A stretch of DNA of 64,000 nt from Apium graveolens (lineage: Eukaryota > Streptophyta > Magnoliopsida > Apiales > Apiaceae), in the NCBI RefSeq assembly GCF_009905375.1, contig NC_133647.1, positions 176,699,939 to 176,763,938 of the forward strand. Reading direction: 5' to 3'. Below, piece by piece: positions 43,122 through 54,775 of this stretch. Every line of letters starts with the position of its first letter. The stretch's first letter is position 1. Under the pieces are notes generated by a model. That model saw only the letters and a program-made list of their open reading frames with translations, did not search any database and had not been told where the DNA came from. Made by a program: the position numbers and the translations under genes.

Positions 43122-43682
43122 GAGGTTACCGAGAGATGAGACCAGGAGAAAGAAAAAGAGATTGATGTGTTAATTCTCCAAAACTCTACTGCTATGCCAT
43201 ATTTCTGTATTTCCTGACACGTGTTAGAAAAATAACACGTAACTTTTAGGATAATTACGAAGGTTCTGGAACCCGAAACTTGGAAATTAACGGACCAAGG
43301 GGCACGCAAAATAATTCCAGAAATTTACAAAATTAGTCTTAAAATGTTAGAAATATCCCGAAGTAAATAAAAACATGATTTTCAAAATTTTAAAACAATT
43401 TCTAAAATGCACTTTTTACCCGCGTTTATCAATTAAACGAATCAACGCGCGGGTGTAATTAATCCCAAAAATTTCCAAAATAATTTTAAAATTCTCAAAA
43501 TATTCCAAACTTAAATACAATCAGAAAATCATACAGGACTAGATAATTAATGAAATATTGATTTCTAAATTTTATAAAATCCCAAAAATAATTATTGTAA
43601 TTATAAAATTATAAAAACAATTTTAGAGACATTCCAAATAATTATGCAAATAAATTTGCATTAAATCCACCTATAAAAGTGA

Positions 43683-44551
43683 AAGGCTCCATGTCCAGGA
43701 TGGCTTTGATTTTTTCGCGGTTTGCCTCTATTCCCCTCGTAGAGACCATGTGACCCAAAAACTTTCCAGATCCAACACCAAAAACACACTTGGTGGGGTT
43801 TAACATCATCTTGTGGTGCCTCAGCACTTCGAATGCTTCTCCGAGGTGACTAATATGATCGGCCTGGTTTAGGCTTTTGACTAACATGTCATCAACACAG
43901 ACCTCCGTGGTCTTCCCAATTAGATGGACATAACAAGATTCCAAAAGCCATAACAAGATAACAAAACACACTAAAGTCAGTTATAAAAGATTACTTGGGA
44001 GTGTCATCCTTGTGCATTTTAATCTGATTGTTACCGCTGAAGCCATCCGTAAAACTTAACATCTCGTGCCCAGGGGTGGCATCGATCAGGGTATCAATCC
44101 TTGGTAGGGGGTAGCAGTCCTTAGGACAAGCATCATTCAAGTCAGTGAAGTCGATGCACATTCTTCAGTTCCCATTGACCTTCTTGACCATTACGGGGTT
44201 GGCCAACCACTCAGGAAATTGTACTTCCTCTATGAGTCCAGATTCTAGGAGCTTTTTGATCTCCTATTTAATGGCTTTCAGCCTATCAGGGGCATAATTC
44301 TCTTCTTATGCTTCACATCCTTCCGAGGTGGGTCAACGTTCAGCTTATGAGTTATGAGGTTCTGACCAATCCAAGGCATATTAGCTGTTTTCCAAGCAAA
44401 CACATCACTATTCTTTTATAGGAAAGTGGTCAATTGGCCCTTCAAGGGCTTGTCCAAAGATGTTCCAATATATATGACCTTCTCCGGGTCTAAGGAGTCT
44501 AGGGGAATTGGGACTAAGTCCTCTGCTCGCTTCCCTCAAAGTTCTTCATTC
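43683..44551 (-). pseudogene. Tat reverse transcriptase, N-terminal and palm part
   Basis: Minus-strand translation gives VQFPEWLANPVMVKKVNGN, a stop, RMCIDFTDLNDACPKDCYPL and LSFTDGFSGNNQIKMHKDD. After a further stop and shift it gives a shortened VMAFGI segment, then VCVDDMLVKS (YVDD-type active site) and KCVFGVGSGKFLGHMVS up to AILDMEP. It is broken by stops, frameshifts and a small deletion before the VDD motif. The domain breaks off at 43683 and resumes at 27540. Confidence 0.85.
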
Positions 44552-45100
44552 TCACGGATATTCATGTCTTAAATGGGGAGGACCTGCCCCCCCAGTTCCA
44601 TCGGGCCTAAGTGCTGCAACATAGCAACTGCGGGCCATTTTTTGATCTCCTCTTGCCTCACCGACACCATTTCTAGTTAGGAACTTCAGCACCATGTGAT
44701 AGATTGATGGCACATACTTGAACGCATGAATTCCTGTTCTACCCATGATAGCATTGTAAGTTGAGGCTGCCTTAACAACCTGAAAGTTTAACATCTGTGT
44801 GGCCTCCTTGGGATCTTCCCCAATAGTCACAGGAAGTTATATTGCGCTTTCGACCTGACATTCTACTTGATTGAACCCGTATATGGGTGCGTTAGACGGA
44901 GTCAGTTGAGAATCATTATACCCCATTCTTAGGAATATGTCATAGAAAAAGATATCCACGGATGCTCCATTTTCTACTAGGACCCTCATGATAGGATAAT
45001 TTCCAATAATAGGTGTAATAACCAAAAGATCGTCCTAAGGAACTTTCAAACCTTTGAGGTCTGGGTCGCTGAACTCAAGCATCATCTCTGACTTGGAACG
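44552..45100 (-). pseudogene. Tat aspartic protease region
   Basis: Two adjacent minus-strand stretches: IMRVLVENGASVDIFFYDIF (retropepsin site, with E-N-G in place of D-x-G) and TIGEDPKEATQMLNFQVVKA, then AYN/TYNAIMGRTGIHAFK and KMARSCYVAAL. This matches the PR-RT linker order of Tat elements. A TAA separates the two. The missing active-site Asp implies loss of function. Confidence 0.75.
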
Positions 45101-45201
45101 CTTAGATGGTTCTCCAACTATGCTCATTACCTCTCCCACATAGGCTTTTAGAGAGTTCCTTGTAGTCCCAGCTGCTGTAGGACTTCTCCAGATCGTGTTG
45201 A

Positions 45202-45553
45202 TTACTGGCCCTCGGGATATGGGTTACGATTGCTGTCGTTACCTCTTCGATCGTCATCTCTTCGATCATTATCTCTTTTTTGGCCTCCAGCTTCTTCACC
45301 CTTGGTCAAACGTCCAAATTTTCCTCTTTGGATCAAATACTCAATCTCATCCTTGAGTTGCCTACAATCATCAGTGTCATGACCAACATCTTTGTGGTAC
45401 CTACAGTATCGATTCTTGTCTCTTCTCCCGGGTTCTACCCTTAGTGGCTTCGGCCATTTGAATTCTTTGTCCTTCTCAATTTCCATACCGATTTGGCTCC
45501 TTGGAGCGTTCAACCTTGCATATTCAGCGAAACTTGGTTGTTGATTCTTCTTA
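45202..45553 (-). pseudogene. gag: Tat Gag C-terminal part with CCHC-like motif
   Basis: Minus-strand translation has KKNQQPSFAEYARLN, then KNRYCRYHKDVGHDTDDCRQ (a zinc-knuckle-like CxxHxxxGHxxxxC), LKDEIEYLIQRGKFGRL and an Arg/Asp-rich tail. It is separated from its N-terminal half (48071-48897) by the TRIM-like insertion, which lies in the DSSS-KKNQQ linker. Confidence 0.82.
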
Positions 45554-45558
45554 GAAGA

Positions 45559-46647
45559 TGAAACAGCCCGCACTTCTGGACTATTAATTCTAAATCAAAA
45601 CTAATACAAAAAATAATTAGTGATCCAAAATTCAATTATAAAGTTCACTATTCCAAAAGCGCAGCAAAAAGCGGAAGCCTAATAGCCAATCTACTCCAAT
45701 TCTAAGTCCTCGAACTCCAATGTTATCCAACTCAAATCTTAGATGAAACCTGAAATTGTAAGTAATGAGTTATACAGCCCAGCAAGAAAAAAATTGATCC
45801 AACTAGCAGGCCAAGTAACACATACACATATAACAAAATACAATATTCGATATGATATACGAAGCACACACTTTCGATAACTTCATATTCTTATTCTTAT
45901 TTAACATACGATACACATAGCACATAAACAACAATAATTCAAAACCCATAACCTATGTCACGACCATTACAACCCTGTGATAACAGTCCTAAATTTTCAG
46001 AAAACTGTCACTACAATCCGGTGAATATGGTCCTAAGTTCTTATTCAATATTTTCACAAACCATGGCATAAATCAAAGATCTCAAATTATCATCTAGACA
46101 TCACATATATACATTGATACATATTCTATATCACATAATACTATCAAATATATCATCACTTAGCCCAAGTTTTGATAATCAAATATACACGTATATCACA
46201 CAATTTTGAAAACACCAGAAAGATCGATCGAAAACTTACCTCAAAACCTGACCAGATCTAAATTTACTCTTTTTGATCCTCTAAACGATTTTATCTTGAA
46301 AAATACTAAACATGAAAGTTGTAGAGAACGAAAAGATCTTTCCGAAAAGTCCAGAATCAATGAATTCTGACTTATGATGAATTTTCTATGAATTTTACAA
46401 GACTATTGAATTTTGCTAAGAAGAGCCCTACGAATTTATGAATAAAAACGAGGAAGACGAATATGGTGTATTTATAGCGATACAAAACCCTATTTCTTAA
46501 CTACCAAGTTATCCATATTAGAATTTGATCCAAATTTTAGGCCCATTACTCTAATTCAATTTTAAATCCTAGTCCTTATATAATATTGATCCTTTTTATT
46601 CTATAATTCTACTATTAATCCAATTCTAAAAATTATGGGATATTACA
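45559..46647 (-). repeat. TRIM-like LTR A (1,089 bp)
   Basis: On the plus strand TGAAACAGCCCG...GGATATTACA. A minus-strand TATA box (TATAAATAC) is at 46468-46476, followed by CCCTA-rich leader DNA. It is nearly identical to LTR B by eye. No coding sequence is supported on either strand. Confidence 0.88.
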
Positions 46648-46820
46648 TACTACCCTCCTTAAAAAGAATTGGTCCCCAAATTCACAACAATACTATACAC
46701 ATCTACGCCCCATAATCTCTATTGGTCTAACTTAAACTATGGTCCACAAGATCGAATCCTAGGGAATGTACTAGTCCCATACCCAATACACTCTGAAAGA
46801 CAGCCTGCTCTGATACCAAC
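46648..46820 (-). other. Minimal interior with PPT and PBS
   Basis: Minus-strand order: PBS TGGTATCAGAGC (46818-46807), about 130 bp of spacer, then the purine-rich TTTTTAAGGAGGGTAGTA next to LTR A. It contains the cis signals for reverse transcription and nothing else. Confidence 0.85.
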
Positions 46821-47912
46821 TAAAATAGCCCGCACTTCCGGATTATTAATTCTAAATCAAAACTAATACAAAAAAAAATTAGTGATCCAAAATTCAATTA
46901 TAAAGTTCATTATTCCAAAAGCGCAGCAAAAAGTGGAAGTCCAATAGCCAATCTACTCTAATTCTAAGTCCTCGAACTCCAATGTTATCCAACTCAAATA
47001 TTAGACGAAACTTGAAACTGTAAGTAATGAGCTATACAGCCCTGCAAGAAAACAATCGATCCAACTAGCAGGCCAAGTAACACATACACATATAACATAA
47101 TACGATATTCGATACGATATAGGAAGCACACACTTTCGATAACTTCATATTCTTATTCTTATTCGATGCATACGATACACATAGAACATAAACAACAATA
47201 ATTTAAAACCCATAACCTATGCCACGACCACTACAACCCGGTGATAACAGTCCTAAATTTTCAAAAAACTGTCACTACATTCCGGTGACTACGGTCCTAA
47301 GTTCTTATTCGATATTTTCACAAACCATGGCACAAATCAAAGTTCTCGAAATATCGTCTAGACATCACATATATACACTGATACATATTTTATATCACAT
47401 AATACTATCAAATATATCATCACTTAGCCCAAGTTTCGATAATCAAATATACACGCATATCACACAATTTTGAAAATACCAGAAAGATCGATCGAAAACT
47501 TACCTTAAAACCTGACTAGATCTGAATTTACTCTTTTTGATCCTCTAAACGATTTTATCTTGAAAAATACGAAACACGAAAGTTGTATAGAACGAAAAGA
47601 TCTTTTCGAAAAGTCCATAATCAACGAATTCCGACTTATGATGAATTTTCTACGAATTTTACAAGACTGCTGATTTTTGCTAAGAAAAGCCCTACAAATT
47701 TTCTGAATAAAAATGAGGAAGATGAATATGGTGTATTTATAGCGATACAAAACCCTATTTCTTAACCACCAAGTTATCCATATTAGAATTTGATCAAAAT
47801 TTTAGGCCCATTACACTAATTCAATTTTAAATCCTAGTCCTTATATAATATTGATCCTTTTTATTTTATTATTCTTTTATTAATCGAATTCTAAAAATTA
47901 CGGGATATTACA
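46821..47912 (-). repeat. TRIM-like LTR B (1,092 bp)
   Basis: It begins TAAAATAGCCCG, where LTR A has TGAAACAGCCCG, so the terminal TG has become TA. The TATA box (minus-strand TATAAATAC) is at 47733-47741. A second PPT-like stretch follows at 47913-47935. Confidence 0.88.
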
Positions 47913-48070
47913 TACTACCCTCCTTAAAAGAATTTGGACCCCAAATTCATAACAATCATATACACATCTACGCCCCATAATCCTTATAGGTCTAACTTAA
48001 ACTATGGTCCACAAGATCGAATCCTAGGGAATGTACTAGTCCCATACCCAATACGGGATATTATAGAAGA

Positions 48071-48897
48071 GGAGTCAGAGTTTTTTCCAGTTCTAGGATA
48101 CTTGTCCTTGGCATAATACTCTTGATCCGCCTTTTGTTTCTTGTTGCCTACGGGCTCATTACTCACCAATGTCTTCTTCATACTTTCCTCCATCTTGATA
48201 TACTTTCCATCCCTATCTTGAAGTTACAGCATGCTCTCAAGAGGGCACTTGGGCAAGAACATCTTAAAGAATTCATCTCTTGACCCATGCTGTAAGTCTA
48301 TCATAGCTACCTTGTCGTCTAGATTCGGGACCTTCAAGGCCTCCTTCGTAAATCGGTTTAGGTAATCTCTAAGGGACTCGGTTGCTCCTTGGACTATGCC
48401 CATGAGAGAAGCCGAACTCTTCTCATGTACTCTGTCACTTATGAATTGCTTGATAAAAGCTTGGCTCAAATCCTTGAAAGATACAATAGAGTTTGGGGCA
48501 GACAGTTGTACCATCCTTGTGTCATACTATAGGGTTTGAGGAAAGGCCCAACACTTAATAGTGTCATTCACGGGCTGTAGCAACAGGGCGTTAGAGAACA
48601 TTCTGACATGATTAGCAGGGTCTCCAGTACCATCGTATGCTTTGATGGTGGGAACCTTGAACTTCCTTGAGATACGGGCATTCTTTATCTTTTTAGTGAA
48701 TGGCGGGTTTGGATCATCAGGATCTCCTAAAGGCATCAAATCACTTCGATCAGCCCTTAGGGAAATATCCCTTCTTGGTATTGGACCATCCAGGTCTATA
48801 ATTGGAGGAAGATCTCTTTGCCTCGCAGCAAGTGGAGACCTTGGGGTCAGGTGCATCTACAAGTCGTGCTTCAGCCTTTGGATCTCAGCGTCGTGAG
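48071..48897 (-). pseudogene. gag: Tat Gag N-terminal part
   Basis: Minus-strand translation runs from HDAEIQRLKHDL at the right edge through SRKFKVPTIKAYDGTGDPAN (start of the Retrotrans_gag domain), MFSNALLLQPVNDTIKCWAF, FKDLSQAFIKQFISDRVHEK and GATESLRDYLNRFTKEAL to YPRTGKNSDSSS. Stops near 48860, 48520 and 48224 break it. Its right end is cut at 48898 by a chromovirus-type LTR. Confidence 0.85.
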
Positions 48898-50132
48898 TGT
48901 GACGCCCTCCAAACCCAGGTCAGAAGTTTGGGGTTCACAACACACACATAATATATATACCTGCGTATGATAATAATAATGGTAATAATAATATGTAGTG
49001 ACCATACTTACCTTCATCCACGGATCGCAACTGGTTAAAGTATGCACACAAGCCACAACTTACTTATATTACAAACGTTCCAAAACCTAAATATTTAAAC
49101 TTACATATGAATATTAAACATTCTTACAAACTTTCAAACTTAAACTATTACAAAAGTCTTCAGCTAGCTTATTCCATCTCAGCCTGGAATCCTAGCTCGC
49201 ACACTTAATTGGGGATCCTCGCTACCAACAGGTTCCTTCTTAACTGGGAAAGAACATGAACAGAATCGCACAAATGAGCTAACTAGCTCAGCAAGTCACA
49301 GTGACAATACTGAGATTAAACAATGATCAAGTGAAATGAATTAGGTTATCAAGTTTCTTTATAAGCAATGATTAGAATTGGATATTCAATTTTTATTTTA
49401 AAAACCAAGGTTAGGTTGCTGATCAGTCACGCACTAACCCCGAGCAAGGCACACAACTCTGCTCTAATTACTGGATCCAAGGCACACATTGGCCTAACAT
49501 GACCACCAATCTGGTCTAACCACGAATCTGGTCCACATTTGTAAAACAATCCAATTCTATAACAATAACAGGATAAACAAAGTAAATCAATAAATAGAAT
49601 CATAAACAACACTGGTTTTCAAGCATAAGGTGGTTTGCAATCACCAATAGGATACAACAAGGTAAGTACAAAGATTGGCTATCAGCCGGTAAATGAATCA
49701 AATAATAGAAGAATTAAAGTCTCATGGTTATAAGGATTAGTCTTATGATGTATAAGATATGAAGGTTTGTATGTTAAATAATTCCGATTTAGTGATCGGT
49801 ATTTTGTTTGTATGTATTTGTGGAGTAGTATCATATACATATAGTTCGTATCTGGGTATTTAACAATCAATGGCTTACAAAGAATAAGGTTTACGACTCA
49901 AAGATCAATAACTGGATTCAGGGTTTAAGGTTAAACACTTCAGTGCACTTGCAATATAAAACAAAACTATTCAATTAATTGTAACGTATCTTGAGAAGGT
50001 TAAGCACACTTGCAATATATCACAAGAAGGTTCGAGAATACTTGCCTTATCTCGATTCGTTAGCGCTTCACTTCCTTTCGTTCACCGACTCCTAACCACC
50101 GACTACCTGCTTCCCCTTTCTACGCCTCGCTT
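48898..50132 (-). repeat. Chromovirus-type LTR V, 3' portion (inverted relative to element W)
   Basis: The plus strand begins TGTGACGCCCTCC. Its first 1.2 kb is the reverse complement of a diverged version of the 3' third of the 50133-53589 LTR, including TGGGGTTCACA/GGACCCCAAAC, ATGAGCTAACTAGCTCAGCA and GAACCTGGTTCC-type segments. It is interrupted at 50132 by element W and resumes at 63489. No gene is supported. Confidence 0.8.
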
Positions 50133-53100
50133 TGTAATATCCGGGATATATCGTGTAATTATTTTTGCTAATAAATAATTATTATGTATGTTCAGTATTT
50201 ATTCTATGAATTATTTGTTAAGTGTTAAATATGTTTGGATGTTTAAAAATAATATTAATTGAATATTTTAATTTTTATATGTCCAAAATAAAAAATAAAT
50301 AATTGTCATATATTCCTATGTATTTTTATGTTGATTTATGATTTTATAGGAAATATATGGATTTTGTAAAATCTTTTTCCGAGTATTTAAAAACTATTTT
50401 ATACAATCGGGAACCAACCGACGTCATCCGTTTTTATATTTTTATAACCCGAAACTCTTCCGAGAACTCCTTTCTAACCTAATTGCAATATTCCGAGCAT
50501 TTTCCATGTTTCGACTTTTTCGATCCGGCGTACGGTTTGTCATGTGCGGGTCCCGGCGCAACATTTTCGATACATTATTCATTTCGGTAAATCAATAAAA
50601 CTCGTATTTTTGATAAACGGGATCTTTTTATTAAACTATCACAATTACCACCTCGTAATACGTGTAACCAGGTGCTGAGACCAAGACCGCAATACAAATT
50701 GTATTGATTTGGATAATTATCCCGAAAACCGGTACCGTTTGGATCAGTTTTTATAAATAAACGTACCATTTTATATCCGGAATGATCCAACGGGATACTA
50801 ATTTTCCGTAATTATAAATAGCCTTTACCGTATTTCATTTCGTACCGAAAATCATTTGCAGACAGTAATTATATAATTTTCCAGAGAAAATTCATATATT
50901 CATAAACATTTCTGAGAATCAAACAGCAGTTTGAAGGTGTTAGTGATCTCTGTTTTCAAAGCTTGAGTAACCAAAACTAAGGTCTCGGAGTGTTCTATCA
51001 GTTTCTTCAAGTTTCAGAACTGCAGAATCAAAGGTTTATTTTCTGTAAATTTATTTATTTTCGAATTATTTTGATTAAAAATATGAATCTTTGTTCAGAT
51101 GATTGTTTGAATGATTTGATGATTGCATGTTGTAGAGCTTGTTTTCCTGATGATTTTGATATATTATATGACTGATTTGGAGTTCAATAACATGTTCAAA
51201 ATTGAGTTTGATTTTCTAATTTTGAAATTAGGGTTTATAATTCGTTTGAATGTTCTTAATTGAATTTGGGGGTTTCTTATTTCGGGATAACCAGATGTTC
51301 TAGAGGGGTGGGTTGTGTTCCTTATGAAATTTGCAATTGAATCGTATAAGTCTTGCTAATCGACGAGGTCTGTAGAGGAGGGAGTTGTGATTTTAAAGTT
51401 ACGTCGAGTTCGCCGGAAACCGCCGAACTTCCCGCCATTTTCCGGCCAACTCAGGGATTGTTAGTATGAATTGATGGCATTGTTGTGTTCCTGGTGTTGT
51501 GTAGATGTGATCTGGAAGTGGTGGTGGCCTGAGCATCCCTGGATCGATTTCTCCGGCGAAACAGGGTGTTTTCCGGCGACCCCCCTGTCAAATTACAGTT
51601 TAGTACCTGGACCTTTGGGGACGATGCAGTTTGGTCCCTGAAGTTTCCAGAGTTTGCAAGAATAGGATTTCTGTTTTAAAAATGTTTAAAAATCATATTC
51701 TCCATTTATTTTAATTATAAAAATTCGTTTTTAATTTCTGAAAATTCCAAAAATTATTATTTTAATTATAAAAATTATTTTTAATTAAAAAATAAATCTG
51801 AATTAATTAGTTAATTAATTTTAGTTAATAATTAATTGATTAATTAATCAATTAATTCAAAAATTAATTGATTAATTGATTTAATTAATTATTAATTGAT
51901 TTTAATTAATTATTTAATTAGATTTAATTATTTAAAAATGATTTAAAAATTCCGAAAAATAGTTTCGAGCTTTAAAATATTATTTTAAATTGTTTCCAAG
52001 GCTCGATAATTATTATAAAATTGTTTTGAAGCCAGATTTGACCAACCAAACCCTGTTTGTTACTTTAAAACTGATCCAACGACCCGTTTAAATTCCGAAA
52101 AATGTTTTAAATATCATTTTTAATACCCGAAAGCCTGTTTATGACCCGAGACTCCTTTATAAATGATATATCATTGATTGTTTGACGTGTTATGTGCTAT
52201 ATGTGACTTGTTGGTTGACTGTCGGTCTATATGTTCGGTGTTTACTTGTTTATAGCGTAACTTTCAATCCGTTAATCGGATTTGGGTAAAACGAAGGGTA
52301 GATAGAAGTGTATGTCGAATAGAATCATATGAGTTGAGTATTGATAGATACTTATGTTATGTGAGCAGAAGTGGCAAGGCTTAGAAAAGGGAAGCAAATA
52401 GTCGAGGAGTAGATGATTGTAATTGGAAATTAGTGCAGTAGAGCAAGCTAGTACCAGGCAATTGTTCTGAACTTTCTCGAGATATATTGTAGTTGATTGA
52501 TAGTCCTGTTTTATATTACAAGTGCTTTGAAGCACCGGACCCTAAACCATGATTCTAGTTATTGATCTTGAGTCGTAAACCTTATTCTTTCTAAACCATT
52601 GATTGTTGTACACCCAAATACGAACCACAAATATACGATACTACTCCACAAATACATACAAACTAAATACCAAACACTGAATCGAATTACTTACATACTT
52701 AAACCATTGTACCTTATGCTTTGAAAGACCAATTCCTGGTAACCCTGAAACATTGATTCCTTTGTTATCTAATTCTTTCATTACCTAACAGTCAAGCTTT
52801 GAAATTTCCATACTGATCCCTTGTAAAGATTGAAACCATTTCCTTATCGAACATTCAATATTGTTTATGATTCTGTTTATTGCTTTACATTGTTTATTCT
52901 ATTATTATAGAATTGGATTGTTTTTATAAAATTATGGACCAGATTCGTGGTCAGACCATATTAATGGTCAAGTTAGGCCAATGTGTGCCTTGGATCCAGT
53001 AGTTAAAGTAGTGTTGTGTGTTTTGCTCGGGGTTAGTGTGTGACTGATCAGCAGCCTAACCTTGGTTTTTAAAATGAAAATATAATATCCAATTCTAAAT

Positions 53101-53589
53101 CATAATTCATTGTTCACTCGATATCATAACCCTTTTCACTTGATGATCATTATTCTCGGTTTTGGTCATTGTGACTTGCTGAGCTAGTTAGCTCATTTGT
53201 GCGATGTTGTTTATGTTCTTTTCCAGTTAAGAAGGAACCAGTTGATAGCGAGGATCCCCAGTCCAGCGCGAGAGCTAGGGGTTCAGGTTGATCGAGTTAA
53301 GCTAGTAGGCATCTTTTGAGATAATTTAAGTTTGTAAAAGTTTGTAATAATGTTTAATACTCAGTTCTAAGTTTGAATAGTTGGGATTTGGACGGTTTGT
53401 AATATAAGTGTGTGTTTGGTTGTGCGCATACTTTAACCTATTGCGGTCCGTGGTAGTTGGTAAGTAGGATCACTACATATTATTATTATTATTATTTTTA
53501 TCTTTCTTATTGTTATATGCAGGTTATAAATAAGGTGTGTGTGTGTGTGTGGACCCCAAACTTCTGACCCGGGTTTGGAAGGCGCCACA
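50133..53589 (+). repeat. Element W 5' LTR (3,457 bp)
   Basis: TGTAATATCC...GGCGCCACA. A TATA box (TATAAATAG, 50813-50821) is followed by a leader-like region. A TTAATTAATTGATT low-complexity tract (51790-51920) and a (TTA)n run near 53482-53500 are included. No gene is supported inside, and frames of 60-90 codons are shared by chance with the 3' LTR. Confidence 0.93.
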
Positions 53590-53593
53590 TGTT

Positions 53594-53605
53594 TGGTATC
53601 AGAGC
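53594..53605 (+). other. Element W primer-binding site
   Basis: TGGTATCAGAGC lies four bases after the LTR end. Complementary to initiator Met-tRNA. Confidence 0.92.
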
Positions 53606-53787
53606 TACAGGTTATAAGTCACTGACACAAGCCTAGGTTCACGGGAATGGGTAGAGGGTTAGGATTAGGAGTAAGAAATAGAGAAATAGAACGTCGAGAG
53701 GTTGAGCGCTAAGGTATAATAGGTATTAGTATGATTCACGTCGTAGTTCGAGATTCTTATATTGCGATATGATTTCAGATAGCAGTG

Positions 53788-54307
53788 ATGGCCGACTCTT
53801 TCATCCCCATATCAGCTGATCACTCAGAGTCCAACAGTTGGAGTACCATCTTCAGATCCACGTCCTATTTTTCCACCAGTGTTGGCTATTTTACCTCCAC
53901 CTGTGTTGCAGCCCGTACCACTGCAGGCTATTCCACCCCCAGGCATGAGGCCACCTATCAGAGGACCCCCACTAGCTGATTCAGATTCCACTGGGCATTC
54001 AGTTGTGAGTGCCCCATTCCAGTCTACATTACATCCAGTTCCTTATTATCGGTATGAGGCTCTTTTGTTGGAGCGTGTTTCCTTGTTGGCCCAGATCCGA
54101 GAGCTGCAGCATATCATCAGGACTACAGATGTTGATCGTAGTGCGAGGGAGCTTCGAGAAGAGTTCCATGTGACACGGAGGATTCTTGAGGCTAGGCTAC
54201 ATGGAGCTACACTACCTGGCCGAGGCCCTGATGCACTTATGAGATGGGCTAGTGAAGTGATGGAGGACTTAGAGAGGCTAGGAGGACCAGAGTTTCCTTG
54301 GAGTTGA
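53788..54307 (+). pseudogene. Extra ORF upstream of gag in element W
   Basis: An ATG at 53788 opens MADSFIPISADH. After an apparent shift before 53879 the frame continues 142 codons to a TGA. It starts with a Pro-rich stretch (AILPPPVLQPVPLQAIPPPG) and goes on to YYRYEALLLERVSLLAQIRE, LQHIIRTTDVDRSARELREE and a helical end (RWASEVMEDLERLGG). The charge pattern of the second half suggests a coiled coil. It sits between PBS and gag, where chromoviruses normally have only leader, and I do not recognise a family. No membrane or signal segment. Confidence 0.55.
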
Positions 54308-54775
54308 GCCAGAGATCCAGAGATGGATATGATGATCAGAGTTGTTATGGCTGTGTAGTATGTACAGTAGTGTGTAGTATGTATCAGTAGACTATTGGGT
54401 TGTATTTATAGACTAGATCTGCTGACTAATGAGTAGGTTGTTGTACCATTTTGCTTTTACTTCCGAAGCGTCTTTACACTTGTACTACCTAAAACTTTTG
54501 ATCTATATATATCAGTACTTCTTTCCTTTCCAATATTGTCATTTTCTTTACTGCGCCTGTTTTACTTTACCTTATTTATTGCACCAGTTATACCCCTGTG
54601 ATACCATGTACCCTATTCCCATAACTGTTTATATTCTTCAAAGAAGCATGCAATTTACTTAGTTCAACTGTTACAACTGTTTTCAAAAAGAGATATTTCT
54701 TTTTTACAAAACTTTTCTTTTATGCAAAGGATTTGATTTAAAAGCTAAATAAGTTGTTTGATTCCTTACAGAAAA
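54308..54775. other. Leader between the extra ORF and gag
   Basis: T-rich non-coding DNA of about 0.47 kb. No feature supported other than a polypyrimidine-rich stretch ending in CAG just before the gag ATG (54769-54771), which could act as a splice acceptor. Confidence 0.45.

Larger units (their letters stand above)
27541..43682 (-). mobile_element. Truncated LTR element fragment in Tat RT (element X)
   Basis: A minus-strand LTR plus internal leader without coding domains: leader 27541-28787, PBS, and LTR from 28788, continuing after a nested insertion (40780 to about 43682). The other LTR and any gag-pol are missing, and neither outer end has a recognisable TG/CA terminus or TSD. Tat RT resumes on both sides, but a stretch expected between ILDMEP and KTLKK is absent, so the event also removed target sequence. 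Element X is therefore a fragment rather than a clean insertion. Confidence 0.6.
40780..43682 (-). repeat. Element X LTR, main part (about 2.9 kb)
   Basis: The LTR resumes after the ACTAA duplicate. It contains GGGTGAGCAATC (inverted relative to the same word in LTR Z), a 27-bp minisatellite (41181-41454), CA-rich DNA (42800-42880) and a (GA)n tract. The right end passes into Tat RT near 43683 without a TG/CA terminus. No gene is supported. Confidence 0.6.
45559..48065 (-). mobile_element. Tandem TRIM-like LTR array (LTR-int-LTR-int-stub)
   Basis: In plus-strand order: LTR A (45559-46647), a 173-bp interior (46648-46820), LTR B (46821-47912), part of a second interior (47913-48053) and a 12-bp LTR end (48054-48065). 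The whole is flanked by GAAGA (45554-45558 and 48066-48070). The interior holds only a PPT, short spacer and PBS, so the element is non-autonomous and non-coding. Tandem LTR-sharing arrays are known for TRIM elements, though these LTRs (1.09 kb) are longer than the TRIM norm. Confidence 0.85.
20138..48897 (-). mobile_element. Tat-lineage Ty3/gypsy element, decayed and split by insertions
   Basis: Minus-strand domains read right to left. Gag is at 48897-48071 and 45553-45202, protease at about 45100-44552, and RT at 44551-43683. RNase H, a second (archaeal-type) RNase H and the integrase finger are at 27540-26147, and the integrase core and C-terminus at 26146-25258. A long 3' region, a polypurine tract and a partial 3' LTR (20720-20138) follow. 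The double RNase H is diagnostic of Tat/Ogre elements. Nested insertions occupy 27541-43682 and 45559-48065, and its 5' side is cut at 48898 by another LTR. Left of 20138 stands the Copia-2 3' LTR, which probably inserted into the Tat LTR. Confidence 0.8.

Noticed and set aside
42662..43309. Cys/Val-rich and Glu/Arg- or Ser/Leu-rich frames on both strands
   Set aside because: They come from CA-rich DNA and the (GA)n tract in the element X LTR. Low-complexity artefacts without start context or homology.
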